This document shows, piece by piece, positions 1-12,335 of a DNA stretch of 64,000 bases. Position numbers and translations under genes: made by a program. This stretch comes from Parasponia andersonii. Lineage: Eukaryota > Streptophyta > Magnoliopsida > Rosales > Cannabaceae. The DNA lies in NCBI GenBank assembly GCA_002914805.1, contig JXTB01000062.1, positions 48,841 to 112,840 of the forward strand, written 5' to 3'. The notes under the pieces are model-generated. The model worked only from the letters and a program-made list of their open reading frames with translations. It did no database searches and was not told the origin of the DNA. Every line of letters starts with the position of its first letter. Within the stretch, counting starts at the first letter, position 1.

Positions 1-1506
1 AGTCTCATGACAAGCATATGACCTTGTAGCTATTCGGATCCCATATAGCTATCATACTACAACGGCTAGCATCGTACTTTAAACATTTGTTCTTAACATG
101 GTAACTGTAGGTCTTTCAGTCAGGTGTACATACTCCTTTCAAGAACTTGACACACAATTAAATAAAAAAATTCTTCTTTGAAAAAAATTTGGTTGCGTAG
201 TGCTTTAGAAAAATCATTATTTGAAAATCATAATCTCTTGTGCAATTTATTCAATTCTTGTGCATAATTATGTCATAATTAATATGCAAACTAATATAGC
301 ATAACATATAACAACATATTATAATGATCATAATAATATCACATAATAGCACGTACATTTACATATAAACACATAGGGTAAGATTTACTTACATGAAGTC
401 CTTAGAAAAACTTTGTAGTGAAATACCACACAACCAACCTTGTTGAAACCACGTTCCTCTTCTTTATCCTTTATTTTTTATTGTTTATGCCAAAAAAGAA
501 AAAAAANNNNNNNNNNNNNNNNNNNNNNNNNNNNNNNNNNNNNNNNNNNNNNNNNNNNNNNNNNNNNNNNNNNNNNNNNNNNNNNNNNNNNNNNNNNNNN
601 NNNNNNNNNNNNNNNNNNNNNNNNNNNNNNNNNNNNNNNNNNNNNNNNNNNNNNNNNNNNNNNNNNNNNNNNNNNNNNNNNNNNNNNNNNNNNNNNNNNN
701 NNNNNNNNNNNNNNNNNNNNNNNNNNNNNNNNNNNNNNNNNNNNNNNNNNNNNNNNNNNNNNNNNNNNNNNNNNNNNNNNNNNNNNNNNNNNNNNNNNNN
801 NNNNNNNNNNNNNNNNNNNNNNNNNNNNNNNTTTTTAATCATATCACTTCCTTCTTCTAAACTAACGTATTAACCTATTACTAGTTTTCATCAAGTTGTG
901 CAAAACTTCCGTTTTTTTCTTTTTTGAATAAAATAGAATTTTATTTATTTATTTTGTAATAATAAGTAAATACTAACCAAATCTATAAACAAGTAACATA
1001 ATAAAATAAAATCTATATATTAATACATACATAAAAAAAACAAAATTGCGGAATCAAAACTTCACGCACGACACACTTATTTTATCATTATAATAATAAT
1101 AACGACACTACTAATAATAATAATAACAATAGATATACTTAATCATATAGATGATGTGTGCTTTATTAAAACTTAGGCATATAAATATAAGTTTGTTATC
1201 AAATTATTTGGACTCTAAAAATAATTAGACTAAGATTTAAGCAATAATAATTACTAGAATAATTCACTTAACTCAATAATAGATACAAATTAATCACATT
1301 ATTATAGCAATCACATATAAATGTAAATGCATAAAAATTTATTTCTCATTAGGCCCGTAGTCCAACTTGGCTTTCATGTGCGTATTCCACTGCAATCGTA
1401 TTCACAAAAATTTTGTTAGTACATAACCATTTCACTTATCATAACCATAGATTTAAAACACATAAAAAACAAAAAAATCATATTATAGGATAGACTTGAT
1501 ATTACA
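1..1506 (-). repeat. 3' LTR of Gypsy-A (partial, with assembly gap)
   Basis: Positions 1-506 and 832-1506 align with 6877-8999. Both copies end in the same ggatagacttgatattaca. Position 1 corresponds to about 6877, so roughly 550 bp of this LTR lie outside the window. Relative to the 5' LTR this copy keeps about 140 bp (around 76-215) that the other copy lacks. Mismatches are visible throughout, which argues against a very recent insertion. Confidence 0.92.
507..831. other. Assembly gap (325 N) inside the 3' LTR
   Basis: This is a run of N. The flanks match the partner LTR at about 7246 and about 8314, so the missing piece should be near 1.07 kb rather than 325 bases, unless this LTR carries a deletion. 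Confidence 0.95.
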
Positions 1507-1524
1507 ATTTCCTTACCCCTTAAA
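1507..1524 (-). other. Polypurine tract of Gypsy-A
   Basis: On the minus strand this reads as a purine-rich stretch (ttttaaggggtaaggaaat) directly before the 3' LTR. It is the usual primer site for plus-strand DNA synthesis. The motif atttcgaggacgaaatt just upstream also occurs in near-identical form before the 3' LTR of Gypsy-B. Confidence 0.75.
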
Positions 1525-1542
1525 ATAATTTCGTCCTCGAAA

Positions 1543-2790
1543 TTATAACTTACCAAATAAGTTCGGATATTTAGCTCTAATCTTATCTTCACGTTCCCAA
1601 GTTGCCTCTTCCATTGCATGATAGCCCCAAAGAACATCGACCAATTTAATTTTCTTATTGTGAATCTCGTTTTCCTCCCATTCCAAAATTCGAATAGGAA
1701 CTTCTTCATATGTCAGGTCTTTTCGCAATTGGAGAGGTTCATAACTTAAAACATGTGATGGATCAGCCAAATATTTTCTCAACATCAAGATATGAAATAC
1801 ATTATGTACCTCGAAAAGTCTCAGCGGTAAGGCCAATCTATAGGCCATGTCCCCAACTCATTCTAGAATCTCAAATGATCCAATGAAATATGGACTTAGC
1901 TTTCCCTTTACACCGAACCTCATAACTCCCTTCATTGGTGCAACTTTAAGAAATACCATGTCTCCAATTAGAAATTCTAAGTCCTTTCGTCTCTTATCTA
2001 CATAACTCTTTTGAAGACTTTGGGTTGTTTTCATCTTTTTCCTGATTCTTTCCACAACATCAACTGTTTGCTGTACAATTTCTGGACCTAGAAGTTTTTT
2101 CTCACCACCTTCATCCTAATGAATCAGGGAATGACACTTCCAACCATAAAGTGCCTCATAAGGTGCCATATCAATCGTCACCTGGTAGCTGTTATTATAA
2201 GAAAACTCTATCAATGGTAGATAGTTTTCCCACGTAACATCAAAATTCAGAATACATGCTCTCAATATATCTTCAAGTATTTGGATCGTCCTTTCAGATT
2301 GGCCATCAATTTGCAGATGGAAAGCAGTGCTAAACCTTAATTGTGTACCCATAGCTTTGTGTAAACTTTTCCAAAATTTGGAGGTAAACTTTGGATCTTG
2401 ATCGGACACAATTGATACAGGAATTTCATGCAATCTCACAATTTCATTAATGTAAAGGTTAGCATACTTGTCCATAGAATAATTATTACATGTTAGAAGA
2501 AAGTGTGCAGACTTTGTAAGTCTATCCACAATCACCCATATAGAATTTGTACCTTTCCTTGTTCTTGGTAATCCAAGGAAAAAATCTATGGCAATATGCT
2601 CCCATTTACACTCAGGTACTATTAGTGGTTGCAATAAACCTGAGGGTCGTTGATGCTCTTCTTTCACTTTTTGACAAATGAGACAATGCTCAACGAACTA
2701 TGCAATATCTCTAGGAATATTAACCCACCAGAAGTGCTTCCTTAAATCACAATACATTTTCATACTTCCTAGATGCATAGAATAAGGGGT
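1543..2790 (-). pseudogene. Gypsy-A integrase with C-terminal chromodomain-like segment
   Basis: Integrase would insert the element's DNA copy into the genome. The catalytic core lies at about 2116-2667. All three acidic positions can be read: D in AIDFFLGLP, D in SDQDPKF and E in DGQSERTIQ. The zinc-binding part lies upstream, around 2670-2790, and is broken by stops. The C-terminal part (1858-2055) has a GKLSPYFIGSFEILE segment, the usual integrase tail. The last part (1543-1848) ends in EEATWEREDKIR, typical of a chromodomain that steers insertion to heterochromatin. At least two frame changes and several stops split the region, so no full protein can be made. Confidence 0.88.
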
Positions 2791-4518
2791 CTAATGTGCC
2801 TCTCGCATGATTTCTTTCTTGAGTTCAGGAACATCAGGAACACATAAACGATCGATAAACCTCAATGCATTGTCTGAGGTGACTACAGAGTCTTTATATT
2901 TTCCAGCTTCTGCACCTTCACAAAACTTCATCAATGCAAGATCATTACTTTGTGTGGCCTTAATTCGATCCAAAAGTGTTGATTTTACTGTCAAAGTAGC
3001 CATGTAGGCAGAATTCTCTTGATCTACTACTTCTATTCTCAAACGTTGCATATCAAAAATTAGTGGTAGAATTTCACGTATAGAAGCAACAAAGCTAGAA
3101 GATTTTTGACTTAATGCATCCGCAACCACATTCAACTTTCTTGGATGATAGTTGATCACACAATCATAATCTTTCACTAATTCAAGCCATTACCGTTGTC
3201 TCATATTAAGTTCTTTCTCTGTGAAGAAATATTTCGAACTTTTATGGTCGGTATAGATTGCACACTTAACCCCATATAGATAGTGTCGCCAAATTTTTAA
3301 AGCAAACACTACTGCAGCAAACTCGAGAATATGTATTGGGTAATTCTTCTCATACTCTTTCAGTTGTCATGAGGCATAAGCTATTACTCTTCCATGTTGC
3401 ATGAGAACACATTCTAAACCATTTTTGGATGCATCACTATAGATAACAAACCCTTCAACTCCTTCAGGAATGGCCAAAAAGGGAGCAGTAGTCAATCGTT
3501 GCTTCAGCTCCTTAAAAATTTTCTCATAATTATCTGACCATAGGAATTTTACATTCTTTCAGGTCAGCTGGGTTAGTGGAGATGCAATTTTTGAAAAACC
3601 CTCCACAAACCTTCTGCATTACCCTGTAAGACCAAGGAAACTTCTAACTTCTTTTACATTAGTCGGCGTTGGCCATTGTTGAACTGCTTCCACCTTACTA
3701 GGGTCAACAGATACACCATCTTTAGAAACAATATGTCCTAGAAAAGAAATTTGCTTCATCCAGAATTCGCACTTCGTAAATTTGGCATAAAGCTTATTCT
3801 CTCGAAGAATCTGTAAGATAGTGTGTAAATGTTGTTCATGTTCTTCTTCAAACCGAGAGTATATCAAGATGTCATCTATAAAGGTGATAACAAATTGATC
3901 TAAATTATCTTTAAATACTCGATTCATCAACTCTATAAAAGCTACAGGGGCATTCGTTAGGCTAAAAGACATGACCAAAAATTTGTAATGCCCGTATCTC
4001 GTTCTAAAAGCAATCTTTGATACATCATCTTCCTTGACTTTCAATTGATGATATCCTGATCTTAAATCAATTTTCGAGAAGTATTCAGTTCCTTGTAGTT
4101 GATCGAATAAGTCTTCAATCCAAGGCAACAAATACTTATTCTTTATTGTTACTTTATTCAATTTCCTGTAATCGAAATATAGTCTCATTGAACCATCTTT
4201 CTTCTTAACAAAAAGCACTGGAGCTCCCCATGGTGAATGACTAGGTCTGATAAACTTCTTATCTAAAAGATCTTGAAGTTATTCTTTAAGCTCTTTTAAT
4301 TCAGCTGGAGCTATGCGATAAGGTGCCTTAGAAATAGGCACCGTACCAAGGACCAAATCCGTCATAAACTTGATCTCACGATCCGGGGGTAGTCCAGGCA
4401 AATCTTCATGAAAAACATCTACGAAGTCCTGAACTACTGGTACTTGGCTTACTGTGATCTCTTTCTCTGGCACCTCAAATACTGATGTAAGGTAACCAAC
4501 ACAACCTTTGTTTAGCAT
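2791..4518 (-). pseudogene. Gypsy-A reverse transcriptase and RNase H
   Basis: These are the polymerase domains that copy element RNA into DNA and remove the RNA strand. The RT core lies at 3619-4218 with [10 protein letters not shown], the [12 protein letters not shown] motif and an intact FIDDILIYS active site. The upstream part (4279-4518) contains PGLPPDREIKF and [15 protein letters not shown], usual at the start of Gypsy RT. RNase H runs on through about 3590-2791 and ends in a [14 protein letters not shown] stretch and [12 protein letters not shown]. Frames change near 3610 and 4230-4270, and single stops occur. The catalytic RT aspartates are kept, but the chain is not continuous. Confidence 0.9.
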
Positions 4519-4941
4519 TTACTGAGCCTTCAATGTAGTAGTAAGAGGTACTCGGGGTACACTCCTAACTCTAAGGAAAGAAAAACTTGGTCCAGTCGGC
4601 GGTTGAAAGGTCACTTCCTTTTTACTACAATTAATGGTTGTGTGATTTGCACTCAACCAATCCATGCCAAATATGATGTCGAAATCACGAATGTCTAGAA
4701 GAAAAAGGTCTACAAATATTTCTCGCCTATCAACTAGGATTTTGCACCCTTTGAGCATATAATAAGATTCTAGAATAGCTCCTAAAGGTGTGGAAACACT
4801 AAACCGTTTATGTAAAGGTTCTGGTGTAGCTTCTAACTTCTCAGCAATGGATAAGTCGACAAAAGAATGAGTAGCTCTCGAATCAAATAAAACAGAAGCA
4901 GGAACACCAAAAACAATCATAATACCTATAACACATAACAT
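4519..4941 (-). pseudogene. Gypsy-A aspartic protease
   Basis: This 140-codon open stretch carries the retropepsin region of the polyprotein. The usual active-site DSG(A/S/T)TH reads as FDSRATHSF here, so the glycine after the catalytic Asp-Ser is replaced by Arg. Downstream, DIIFGMDWLSANHTTINC is the typical Gypsy protease C-terminal motif. The enzyme would cut the Gag-Pol polyprotein inside virus-like particles. The altered active-site loop suggests it would not work even if expressed. Confidence 0.85.
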
Positions 4942-5009
4942 ACGAAATCAATACCATAATATTTACTAAAAGATCTAGTTAGTAGAGTTTACCTGAAATA
5001 ACATCATTT

Positions 5010-6066
5010 GAAGCATCAGCCTCTTTATATGTCATAGTATAAATGCGCCTTTGAGCATTCTTTTGCCCACTGTTGCCACCAATAGTCTTGTTCTTCTTAC
5101 AGTCTTTGATAAAGTGCCCTGACTTCCCACATTTAAAGCACAAATTAGAATCCATACGACATTAGCCTGAGTGAGCCTTTCCGCACTCTTCACAACTTTT
5201 CGCCATTTTTTTATTGTTGTTACCAACTTTGTCACCTCCGCTATAACTTCCTTTCCTCTTTTGGTTGTTTCTATTCTAGGGCTTTCCATTCTGATTGACG
5301 CCTGATTTTTAACTATCAAGTTGACAGGACTTCTCATCATCTCCAGCTAAAATCTAAGCTCGATCCAAAACCTCAGCATAGGTGGTTAACTTCAGAACTT
5401 TGATCAAGCACCTTAAGTCAGGTTTCAATCCTATTTCAAACATCCTCACCTTACGCTCCTTAGTGTCTACTAGACGTGGTGAAAAACAAGATAGTTGTTC
5501 GAATCGACATTCATATTGTGAAATAGTCATAGACCCTTGCACTAAGTTGATGAACTCTATCTCTTTAGCTTGTCTCATAGAGTATGGAAAGTACTTCTCA
5601 AAGAAGGTTTCTTTGAAACGATTCCATGTGATAGGGTTGGCTTGAGTATTGTGGATACGATCAGTCATCTCCCACCAGTGTGCTACCTCGTCTTTCATTA
5701 TAAAAATAGCACACTCAACACGTTGGTAATCGGTGCACGTCAATAAACGAAAGACGTGTTCCGATTCTTTGATCCAGCCCTCTGCGATAAGTGGGTCTGT
5801 ACCTCCCTAGAAACTGGAAGGTTTCATCCTCCTGAATTGCTCATAAACAGGGAGTGTTACTCCACAAAGATGAGGAGCTTGAGCAACTTGTGCATATGGT
5901 TATTGTTGTTAGTGCTGTAAAACTTGGTTAACAGAATTTGTTATGAGCTGCATTAGGTTACCCACATTTATTTGATATTCTGAGTCTAATTCCTAGCTTG
6001 ATATTGGGGCTGATTACCCACTCCTTCCGTAGAGGCATTTTGTGGAATATTTTGTCATGGCAGCAT
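5010..6066 (-). pseudogene. Gypsy-A Gag (capsid and zinc knuckle)
   Basis: Gag forms the particle that packages element RNA. The likely start is the ATG at 6066 on the minus strand, about 245 bp after the PBS. A TGA (6055-6057) follows four codons in, and the frame reads on after it as a plausible Gag N terminus. The capsid part (5354-5743) contains VAHWWEMTD, TFFEKYFPYSMRQAKEIEF and ISQYECRFEQLS, typical of the retrotransposon Gag family. A CCHC zinc knuckle, CFKCGKSGHFIKDC, reads at about 5095-5140 in a frame interrupted by a TAA just upstream. Several stops and shifts make it non-functional. Confidence 0.85.
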
Positions 6067-6310
6067 CTTTATAAAGAAAAATCTTACTAAAGTCTCGTTC
6101 TAGAGTTCTAAATAAAAAGAAAATAATAAATATGTATGATAAAATAAACAAAAAAAATCATATATATATAAAGGAAATATAAATAATTCCATTTCATTTT
6201 TTTTTTCCACTAACTAGTTGGCTAAAAGCGGGCTTCCCATGGCAATAACCTAATTTTACCCTCAATTTTTTTTTTCTAAAAAAAAAGTCTACAGAATCGA
6301 CTAAACTCTT

Positions 6311-6322
6311 GCTCTGATACCA
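6311..6322 (-). other. Primer binding site, initiator Met tRNA (Gypsy-A)
   Basis: The plus-strand bases gctctgatacca are the reverse complement of tggtatcagagc, the standard initiator-Met PBS of plant retrotransposons. It lies two bases from the 5' LTR edge at 6325. Confidence 0.93.
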
Positions 6323-6324
6323 AC

Positions 6325-8999
6325 TGTCACATCTCCTAAGTTAAATATGCACCTAAGCTAGAAAATGTTTAATTTTTTCTTTTGTATTCATCTTCTAAAA
6401 TAAAATAGAAAAAAGATCGGGTAATAATTTTTTTTAAAGTAAAAAGAAATATTTAAATGGAAAAAAAAAACCTCTTAGTAAAACATCGAAAACAAAACCT
6501 CAATACTCAAATTAACCTATGAAATAAAAACATTTAATTTTTAATCCAAAAGCCAAATACAAGAAAATAAAACTTAAAGTCGATTAAAAACGTCCTAAAG
6601 CTATTTAGGGATTCCACCACTACAGCCAGCCAACCTCCAAAGATCTATTGCTCATCTAAAAATTTTAAAATAATGGGATAAGCTTGTACCCAGTAAGTAA
6701 ATCTCATGCATACAAGAAATGTCGTGTTTTACGAATAATGCATTTTAAGAATCATAACTATGAAACCTGTTCTTCGAAAAACATCTAAATCATAAATGTT
6801 ACTATCATAAAACGTTCGTATTTGAGCTCAACATAGTGTAATACCAAGTCTATCAGAAGCGATGAGCTATAAACATAGTGTCATGACATGCATATGACCT
6901 TGTATTTATTCGGATCCCATATAGCTATCATACTACAATGGCTAGCATCGCAGCACATTCTTTCAAAATCATAATCTCTTGTGCAATTTATGCAATACTT
7001 GTGCATACTCATGACATAATTAATACGCAAACTAATATAGCATAGCATATAACAACATATCACAATAATCATAATAACATCACATAATAGAATGTAAATT
7101 TACATATAAACACATAGGGTGAGATTTATTTGCATCAAGTCCTTAGAAAAACTTTGTAGTGAAATACCACACAACCAACCTTGTTGAAACCATGTGCCTC
7201 TTCTTTATCCTTTATTTTTTATTATTTATGCCAAAAAAGAAAACAAAACATTCATTATAAAAAATATTAACACATGCTATCATTGCTCTTAAGATATGTA
7301 TTTATATGTATGAATAATATCAATAACATAATAATTTTCATAACAAAACTAAATCTGTAAACATTCAGCAACCTTAGCATACTTAAATAATTTTAGATTC
7401 AACAATATAATTTGGTTTATCCGAAAAATTTGTATAATTCATTAAGACATATAAACAAAGATCAAGAAAAATTATCGGAATTTATAAAAAAAGATTTAGT
7501 ATATTTTTCATAATTTTGAATCCAAATATTGTAACTAAGTAAAATTGATAAACTGAAAACCAGTGTACAATGATAGAATTTTATAACATTTTTTCTTGAA
7601 TCAAAATCTAAAACTTTATGGAAGTGTTTTTAACACAATATAAAATATGGATGAAAATTATAGACTCAAAAATAGACCATTAGATAGCACTTTAAATTCA
7701 TGAAATTCTACATCAGGATTCATATCAGCACCAAAATTAGCAAAATAATAACGATTTCGAAAATCATATTTAATTGTACAAATTTCTAAAAATCATGAAA
7801 ATATTCAGAGAACCTAATGACACATTGATAAATTTCCAGTAAAAATTTCAAGTCAAAAAAATATCAATAGCATGGGTTTTGAACGTTAATAAACGGGAAT
7901 ATTAAGTCTATTAGATTCACTGATGTTAAGGACAATATAAATAAAAAATTTAATAACGAATTCAAATAAACCCCTATGATCATAAAAATTTCCAGAATTT
8001 AATTTGACATATAAATAAATAAGTTGTTAAATTTCAGATTATAAAAAAAATTCAAACCCTAGATATCATAGGTTAAATTTTGATCTAACAGCGGCAAAAA
8101 AAAAAAAAAAAAACTCAATGAAAAGAGTGTTTTTGAATATTTATCTTCTTCTTGAAAATCACAAATACTCTTAGCAACTATGAGAGAAAGATAGGAAAAA
8201 AAATTTAGGAGAAGGCTTAATTGTATTCTTATGAGATAGAGATATATATATATATATAGGTTTTCCGCTTAGGGTTCTTTCCCTTTTTTTTTTTTTAAAT
8301 CAATCAATATTTTTTTTTTAATCATATCACTTCCTTCTTTCTTTTTTTTTTAAAACTAATGTATTAACCTATTACTAGGTTTCATCAAGTTGTGGGAAAC
8401 TTCCCTTTTCTCCTTTTTTGACTAAAATAGAATTTTATTTATTTATTTTGTAATAATAAGTAAATACTTACCAAATCTATAAACAAACAACATAATAAAA
8501 TAAAATCTATATATTAATACATACATAAAAAAACAAAATTATGGAATCAAAACTTCACGCACGACACACTTATTTTATCATTATAATAATAATAACGATA
8601 CTACTAATAATAATAATAACAATAGACATGCTTAATCATATAAATGATGTGTGCTTTATTAAAACTTAGACATATAAATATAAGTTTGTTATCAAATTAT
8701 TTGGACTCTAAAAACAATTAGACTAAGATTTAAAAAAGAATAATTACTAGAATAATTCACTTAACTTAATAATAGATACAAATTAATCACATTATTATAA
8801 CAATCATATATAAATACAAATGCATGAAAATTTATTTCTCATTAGGCACGTAGTCCTACTTGGCTTTTATGTGCGTATTCCACTGCAACCGTATTCACAA
8901 AAATTTTGTTAGTGCATAACCGTTTTACTTATCATAACCATAGATTTAAAACACATGAAAAACAAAAAAATTATATTATAGGATAGACTTGATATTACA
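6325..8999 (-). repeat. 5' LTR of Gypsy-A
   Basis: This LTR is 2675 bp. On the plus strand it starts tgtcaca and ends gatattaca, so in element orientation it begins TG and ends CA. A TA-rich stretch at about 8240-8262 could serve as its TATA box in the minus direction. It pairs with 1-1506 and has about 140 bp missing near 6950. The flank after the LTR is gaaac (9000-9004), the expected target duplication on this side. Confidence 0.92.
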
Positions 9000-9765
9000 G
9001 AAACTTACCTCTTTACCAAGTTTGTACTGAATACTTTCTTATTTCTCTTTTAATTTCTAAGATCTAGTTCTATTATTTCTTTAATATCTGAGTCTTTTTT
9101 TTTTCCTTTTCATTCTCTGGTTTGATTGTTGAGACACTACATTCTATCTTTTCCCTCTGCCAAAATGCACAATCTATTGAAAGCAAGGTTACTTTGAGTT
9201 CTAAATTTGTGGTATCTGGGTTTTGGATGTTTATTTATGATTTACATCTGCTGATTTTTTATCATGATTTTGTTCTTTAGCTCTCAGTAATAGCAAGATA
9301 ATGCTTGCTCACTTTTCTACTGTAAGTCTTCTATTTCTTTCTTTCAATAAGTTTCTAGCCTATGGTTTTATATTTATTTATTTATTTAAGGTTGGATTTG
9401 ATTAATTTTTTAATATTATTTGAATCTACTAGTTACTTTTATCGCATTGACTGGTGTAATTTAATATATTTTTGTTATATTATTCTTATTTGGGTTTGTT
9501 GAGTACTGTATAATGCATATTCAATTTTGGCTTTAAATCGTGATATGTAAGTTTGTTTTTTAATTGATTAGTAGACTTGTATCGATACGAGTTTATATTA
9601 TTTCTATATGATCTTGTTTTATATGAGTTTATATTTTTCAATTGAGTAGTGGACTTGTATATTTTTTGCTCAGAGTGGTGTACTTGTATTGATATTACAA
9701 CCATAAGTTTATGTGATTTCTTTATATATTGATTTCTATAAGAAGGCCAGGTTAGGGATAGTATT
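9000..9765. other. hAT 5' leader, no coding sequence seen
   Basis: This is T-rich sequence between the Gypsy-A LTR and the first recognisable hAT codon. Possible splice sites are present but none is decisive. It probably holds the transposase leader and a 5' intron. Confidence 0.4.
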
Positions 9766-12020
9766 ATGAACGAGGATCTAACTATTAGTGATAATGAAGT
9801 GCATGAGATTGATGTGAAGATTATTACTAGTATCCTACCTCGCAAAAAGAGAACATAGAAACTAAAAGTGTGGAATTTTTTTGATATACTTCCTGTGGGT
9901 CCTGACAAATTTTTGAAGTGTGCATGCAAAAAATATAGACAATAATATCTTACATTCAACAATTACGGAAAAGATAACATGACTCATGACCTTAAAGTTT
10001 GTAAGAGAAAATGTACACGTGATGTAGGCCAAATGCTTATTCAACAAGATAAAGAATTTATGTCACTTACTACTAGTCGTTATGATCCTGAGAAATTTTG
10101 TGATTTATTAATTTTAAAAATTATCATGCACAATTTACCTTTCCAATTTGATGAATATGAGGGAATTAGAGCATTGTTGTGATTTCTATGCCCTAAGGTA
10201 GATCAAATGACTAGAAACACTGCTAATTCTTATTGTCGTAAGTTCTACCAAAGGAAAAAGATTAGGATTAAGACAATGTTAGATTCAACTCGTGGAAGGA
10301 TAAATTTAACATCTGATCTTTGGAGTTCATTGACTAGCGATGGGTATTTATGTCTCATAGCTCATTTTATTGATAAAAATTGGCATTTGCATAAAAGAGT
10401 ATTAAATTTTTGTTTTATGCCACCTCCATACACTGGTATTACTTTGTATGAGAAGATTTTTGGTTTGTTGACTGAAAAGGGAATTGGAGGGAAGATTTTC
10501 AGTGTTACTCTAGATAATGCTTCTTCAAACGATGTTTCTGTTGAATCTTTGGGGTCACAACTTAAGTTAAAGGGTTTACTTCCTTGTAATAGTGAGTTTT
10601 TTTATTTAAGATGTTGTTGTCACATACTAAATGTGATTATGCAAGATGGATTGAAGGAAATTGATACATCTGTGGACAAGATTAGTGAAAGTGTTAAATA
10701 TATTAAAGGATCTCAAGCAAGAAAACAAAAGCTTTTAGAGTGTACTAAGTTGGTTTCTATGGAGAGCCAAAAAAAGGTTATGCCAAGATGTGATGACTAG
10801 GTTGAACTCAACATTCCTTATGCTTGATAGTGCATTATTGTATCGCCATGCTTTTCAACATTTGGAATTGAGTGATTCTAACTATAAAAATTGTCCTTCA
10901 ACAGAAGAGTGGGAAAGGGTTGAGAAAGTCTAGAACTTTTTTAAAGTATTTTATGATGCAATACTTGTCTTTTCTGGTACTCAATATCCAACTTCGAACT
11001 TGTATTTTCCTAATGTATTTCAATGTTATTTGATCTTGAAAAAAAATATAGAAGAATAAGATGGATATATGAAACACATGGCAATTAAGATGTGGGGGAA
11101 ATTTCAAAAGCATTGGTCGGATTTTAGTATCATTTTGTCTATAACTTGTATTCTAGATCCCCAACTTAAGATGCAATTTGTGGTATTTTGCAATAAGAAA
11201 GCATACAGAGAAGACTCACTTGAGATGATGCTTCTTTATTTTAAGTTTTATGATCTTTTTGATGAGTATAAGGATCATTCTTCTCATGGTGCTAAAGTCC
11301 CACCTTCATTCCACAAAGGTGCAAGTAAAAATGTACAAACAGATTCTACGGAGATAGAATCTAAATTTTTTAAGGTAAAATTTATCTTTTCACATCAAAT
11401 CCTAATTCTTAGAAGTGTTTTTTAACTAAATTATCTTTATTTATTAACTAACTTTATATGTATATCTTGTAAGAATTTGATAATCTTGAAACTGATGATA
11501 GTTCATATTTTGACCAAAAATCACAATTGGAGCTTTATTTGGCTGAGCCAAAGTTTGGGAGGAATTCAAAGTTTGATATTTTTGCATTTTGGAAGTCTAA
11601 TCAATTCCATTATCTTGAGCTTGCTGCAATGACTCGTGATATTCTTAGCATTCCAATTTCAACTATTGCTTCAGAGTCCGCATTTAGTATTGGTGGATAT
11701 GTACTTGACTAATTTCGGAGCTCACTGAAACCTGACATAGTTGAGGCTATTATTTGTACAAAGGACTGGTTATTTGGTAACAAAGGTAATTTTATTTTCT
11801 CCTGTTGTTAAAGATTCATAAGATATTAGAATTATCCTATATAATAAGAATCATAATTATTATATCTTTGAATATAGCTGAGATAGATAACATTGCACAA
11901 GACTTGGAGGAAATTACCCAAAATGTTGTGGAGCTTAGTGTCAACGAAGAAGCAACTGCTCAGCCTCAAAATTCTAACTCAAGTGCAATAGGAAATAGTG
12001 GAATGATAATTGGAGCATGA
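9766..12020 (+). pseudogene. hAT transposase (BED finger, RNase H-like fold, hATC domain)
   Basis: This was a cut-and-paste transposase. The reading frame from ATG 9766 gives a BED-finger-like start (KVWNFFDILPVGPDKFLKC) with damaged metal ligands. The central domain follows, with LTSDLWSSLTSDGYLCL (about 10310-10360) and FSVTLDNASSNDVSVESL (10498-10548), both typical of the hAT catalytic core. A third part has TRLNSTFLMLDSALLYRHAF. The C-terminal dimerisation domain hATC is clear at 11527-11760 (FWKSNQFHYLELAAMTRDIL, IPISTIASESAFS). Two likely introns are about 11373-11472 and 11785-11878. A one-base change in a run of seven A (10769-10775) shifts the frame, and several Gln-type codons are now stops. 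Dead copy. Confidence 0.88.
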
Positions 12021-12080
12021 GAAACTTTAGTTTAAGTCATGTATTATGTCATCTGTTTGTAATTTTGATTGACTATTGGT

Positions 12081-12180
12081 CTTTTGATAGACTATTGGTG
12101 TGTTGTTATGTGTTTTGTTCTGTTGATGGTCTTTTGATGGACTATTGGTGTGTTGTTATGTATTTTGTTCTTTTGATGAA
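12081..12180 (+). repeat. 50-bp tandem duplication
   Basis: Two adjacent 50-bp units (12081-12130 and 12131-12180) share cttttgat(a/g)gactattgg and tgtgttgttatgt, with only a few differences. A shorter third piece follows. It lies in the 3' non-coding part of the hAT relic. Confidence 0.85.
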
Positions 12181-12335
12181 CTATTGGTCATGTTCATCAA
12201 GGTTTATTATAATATTTTGTATTTTGAACTGGTCATGGATTATTCTACTTAATTTGTTCGTGTTCTTTTACATTATATTTATTTTAACATATTTGGAATT
12301 TTCAATTTTTTTGAGATTATTTTTGCAAAAATAAA

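Larger units (their letters stand above)
1..8999 (-). mobile_element. Gypsy-A: chromodomain Ty3/Gypsy retrotransposon (Tekay/Del-like), 5' end at 8999
   Basis: This is an LTR retrotransposon read on the minus strand. Its 5' LTR is 6325-8999. A primer binding site for initiator Met tRNA lies at 6311-6322. Gag, protease, reverse transcriptase, RNase H, integrase and a C-terminal chromodomain-like segment then follow in that order towards lower coordinates. A purine-rich tract sits next to the 3' LTR, which runs off the window start. The order RT-RNase H-integrase defines Ty3/Gypsy. The tail ending in EEATWEREDKIR is typical of chromoviruses of the Tekay/Del type, where LTRs of 2-3 kb are common. 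All reading frames carry stops and frameshifts, so the copy is dead. The target duplication cannot be tested because the left end lies outside the window. Confidence 0.93.

Noticed and set aside
418..873. Open frames spanning the N run at 507-831, and similarly 34453-35100
   Set aside because: They consist almost entirely of translated N and carry no evidence of coding.
5032..5340. Minus-strand open frame of 102 codons in Gypsy-A Gag
   Set aside because: It is out of frame with the zinc knuckle, which reads in the neighbouring frame. It is a shadow of gag.
12017..12334. Open frame with hydrophobic, membrane-like composition after the hAT gene
   Set aside because: It is made of T-rich tandem repeat sequence. 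Phe, Leu and Val richness follows from base composition.
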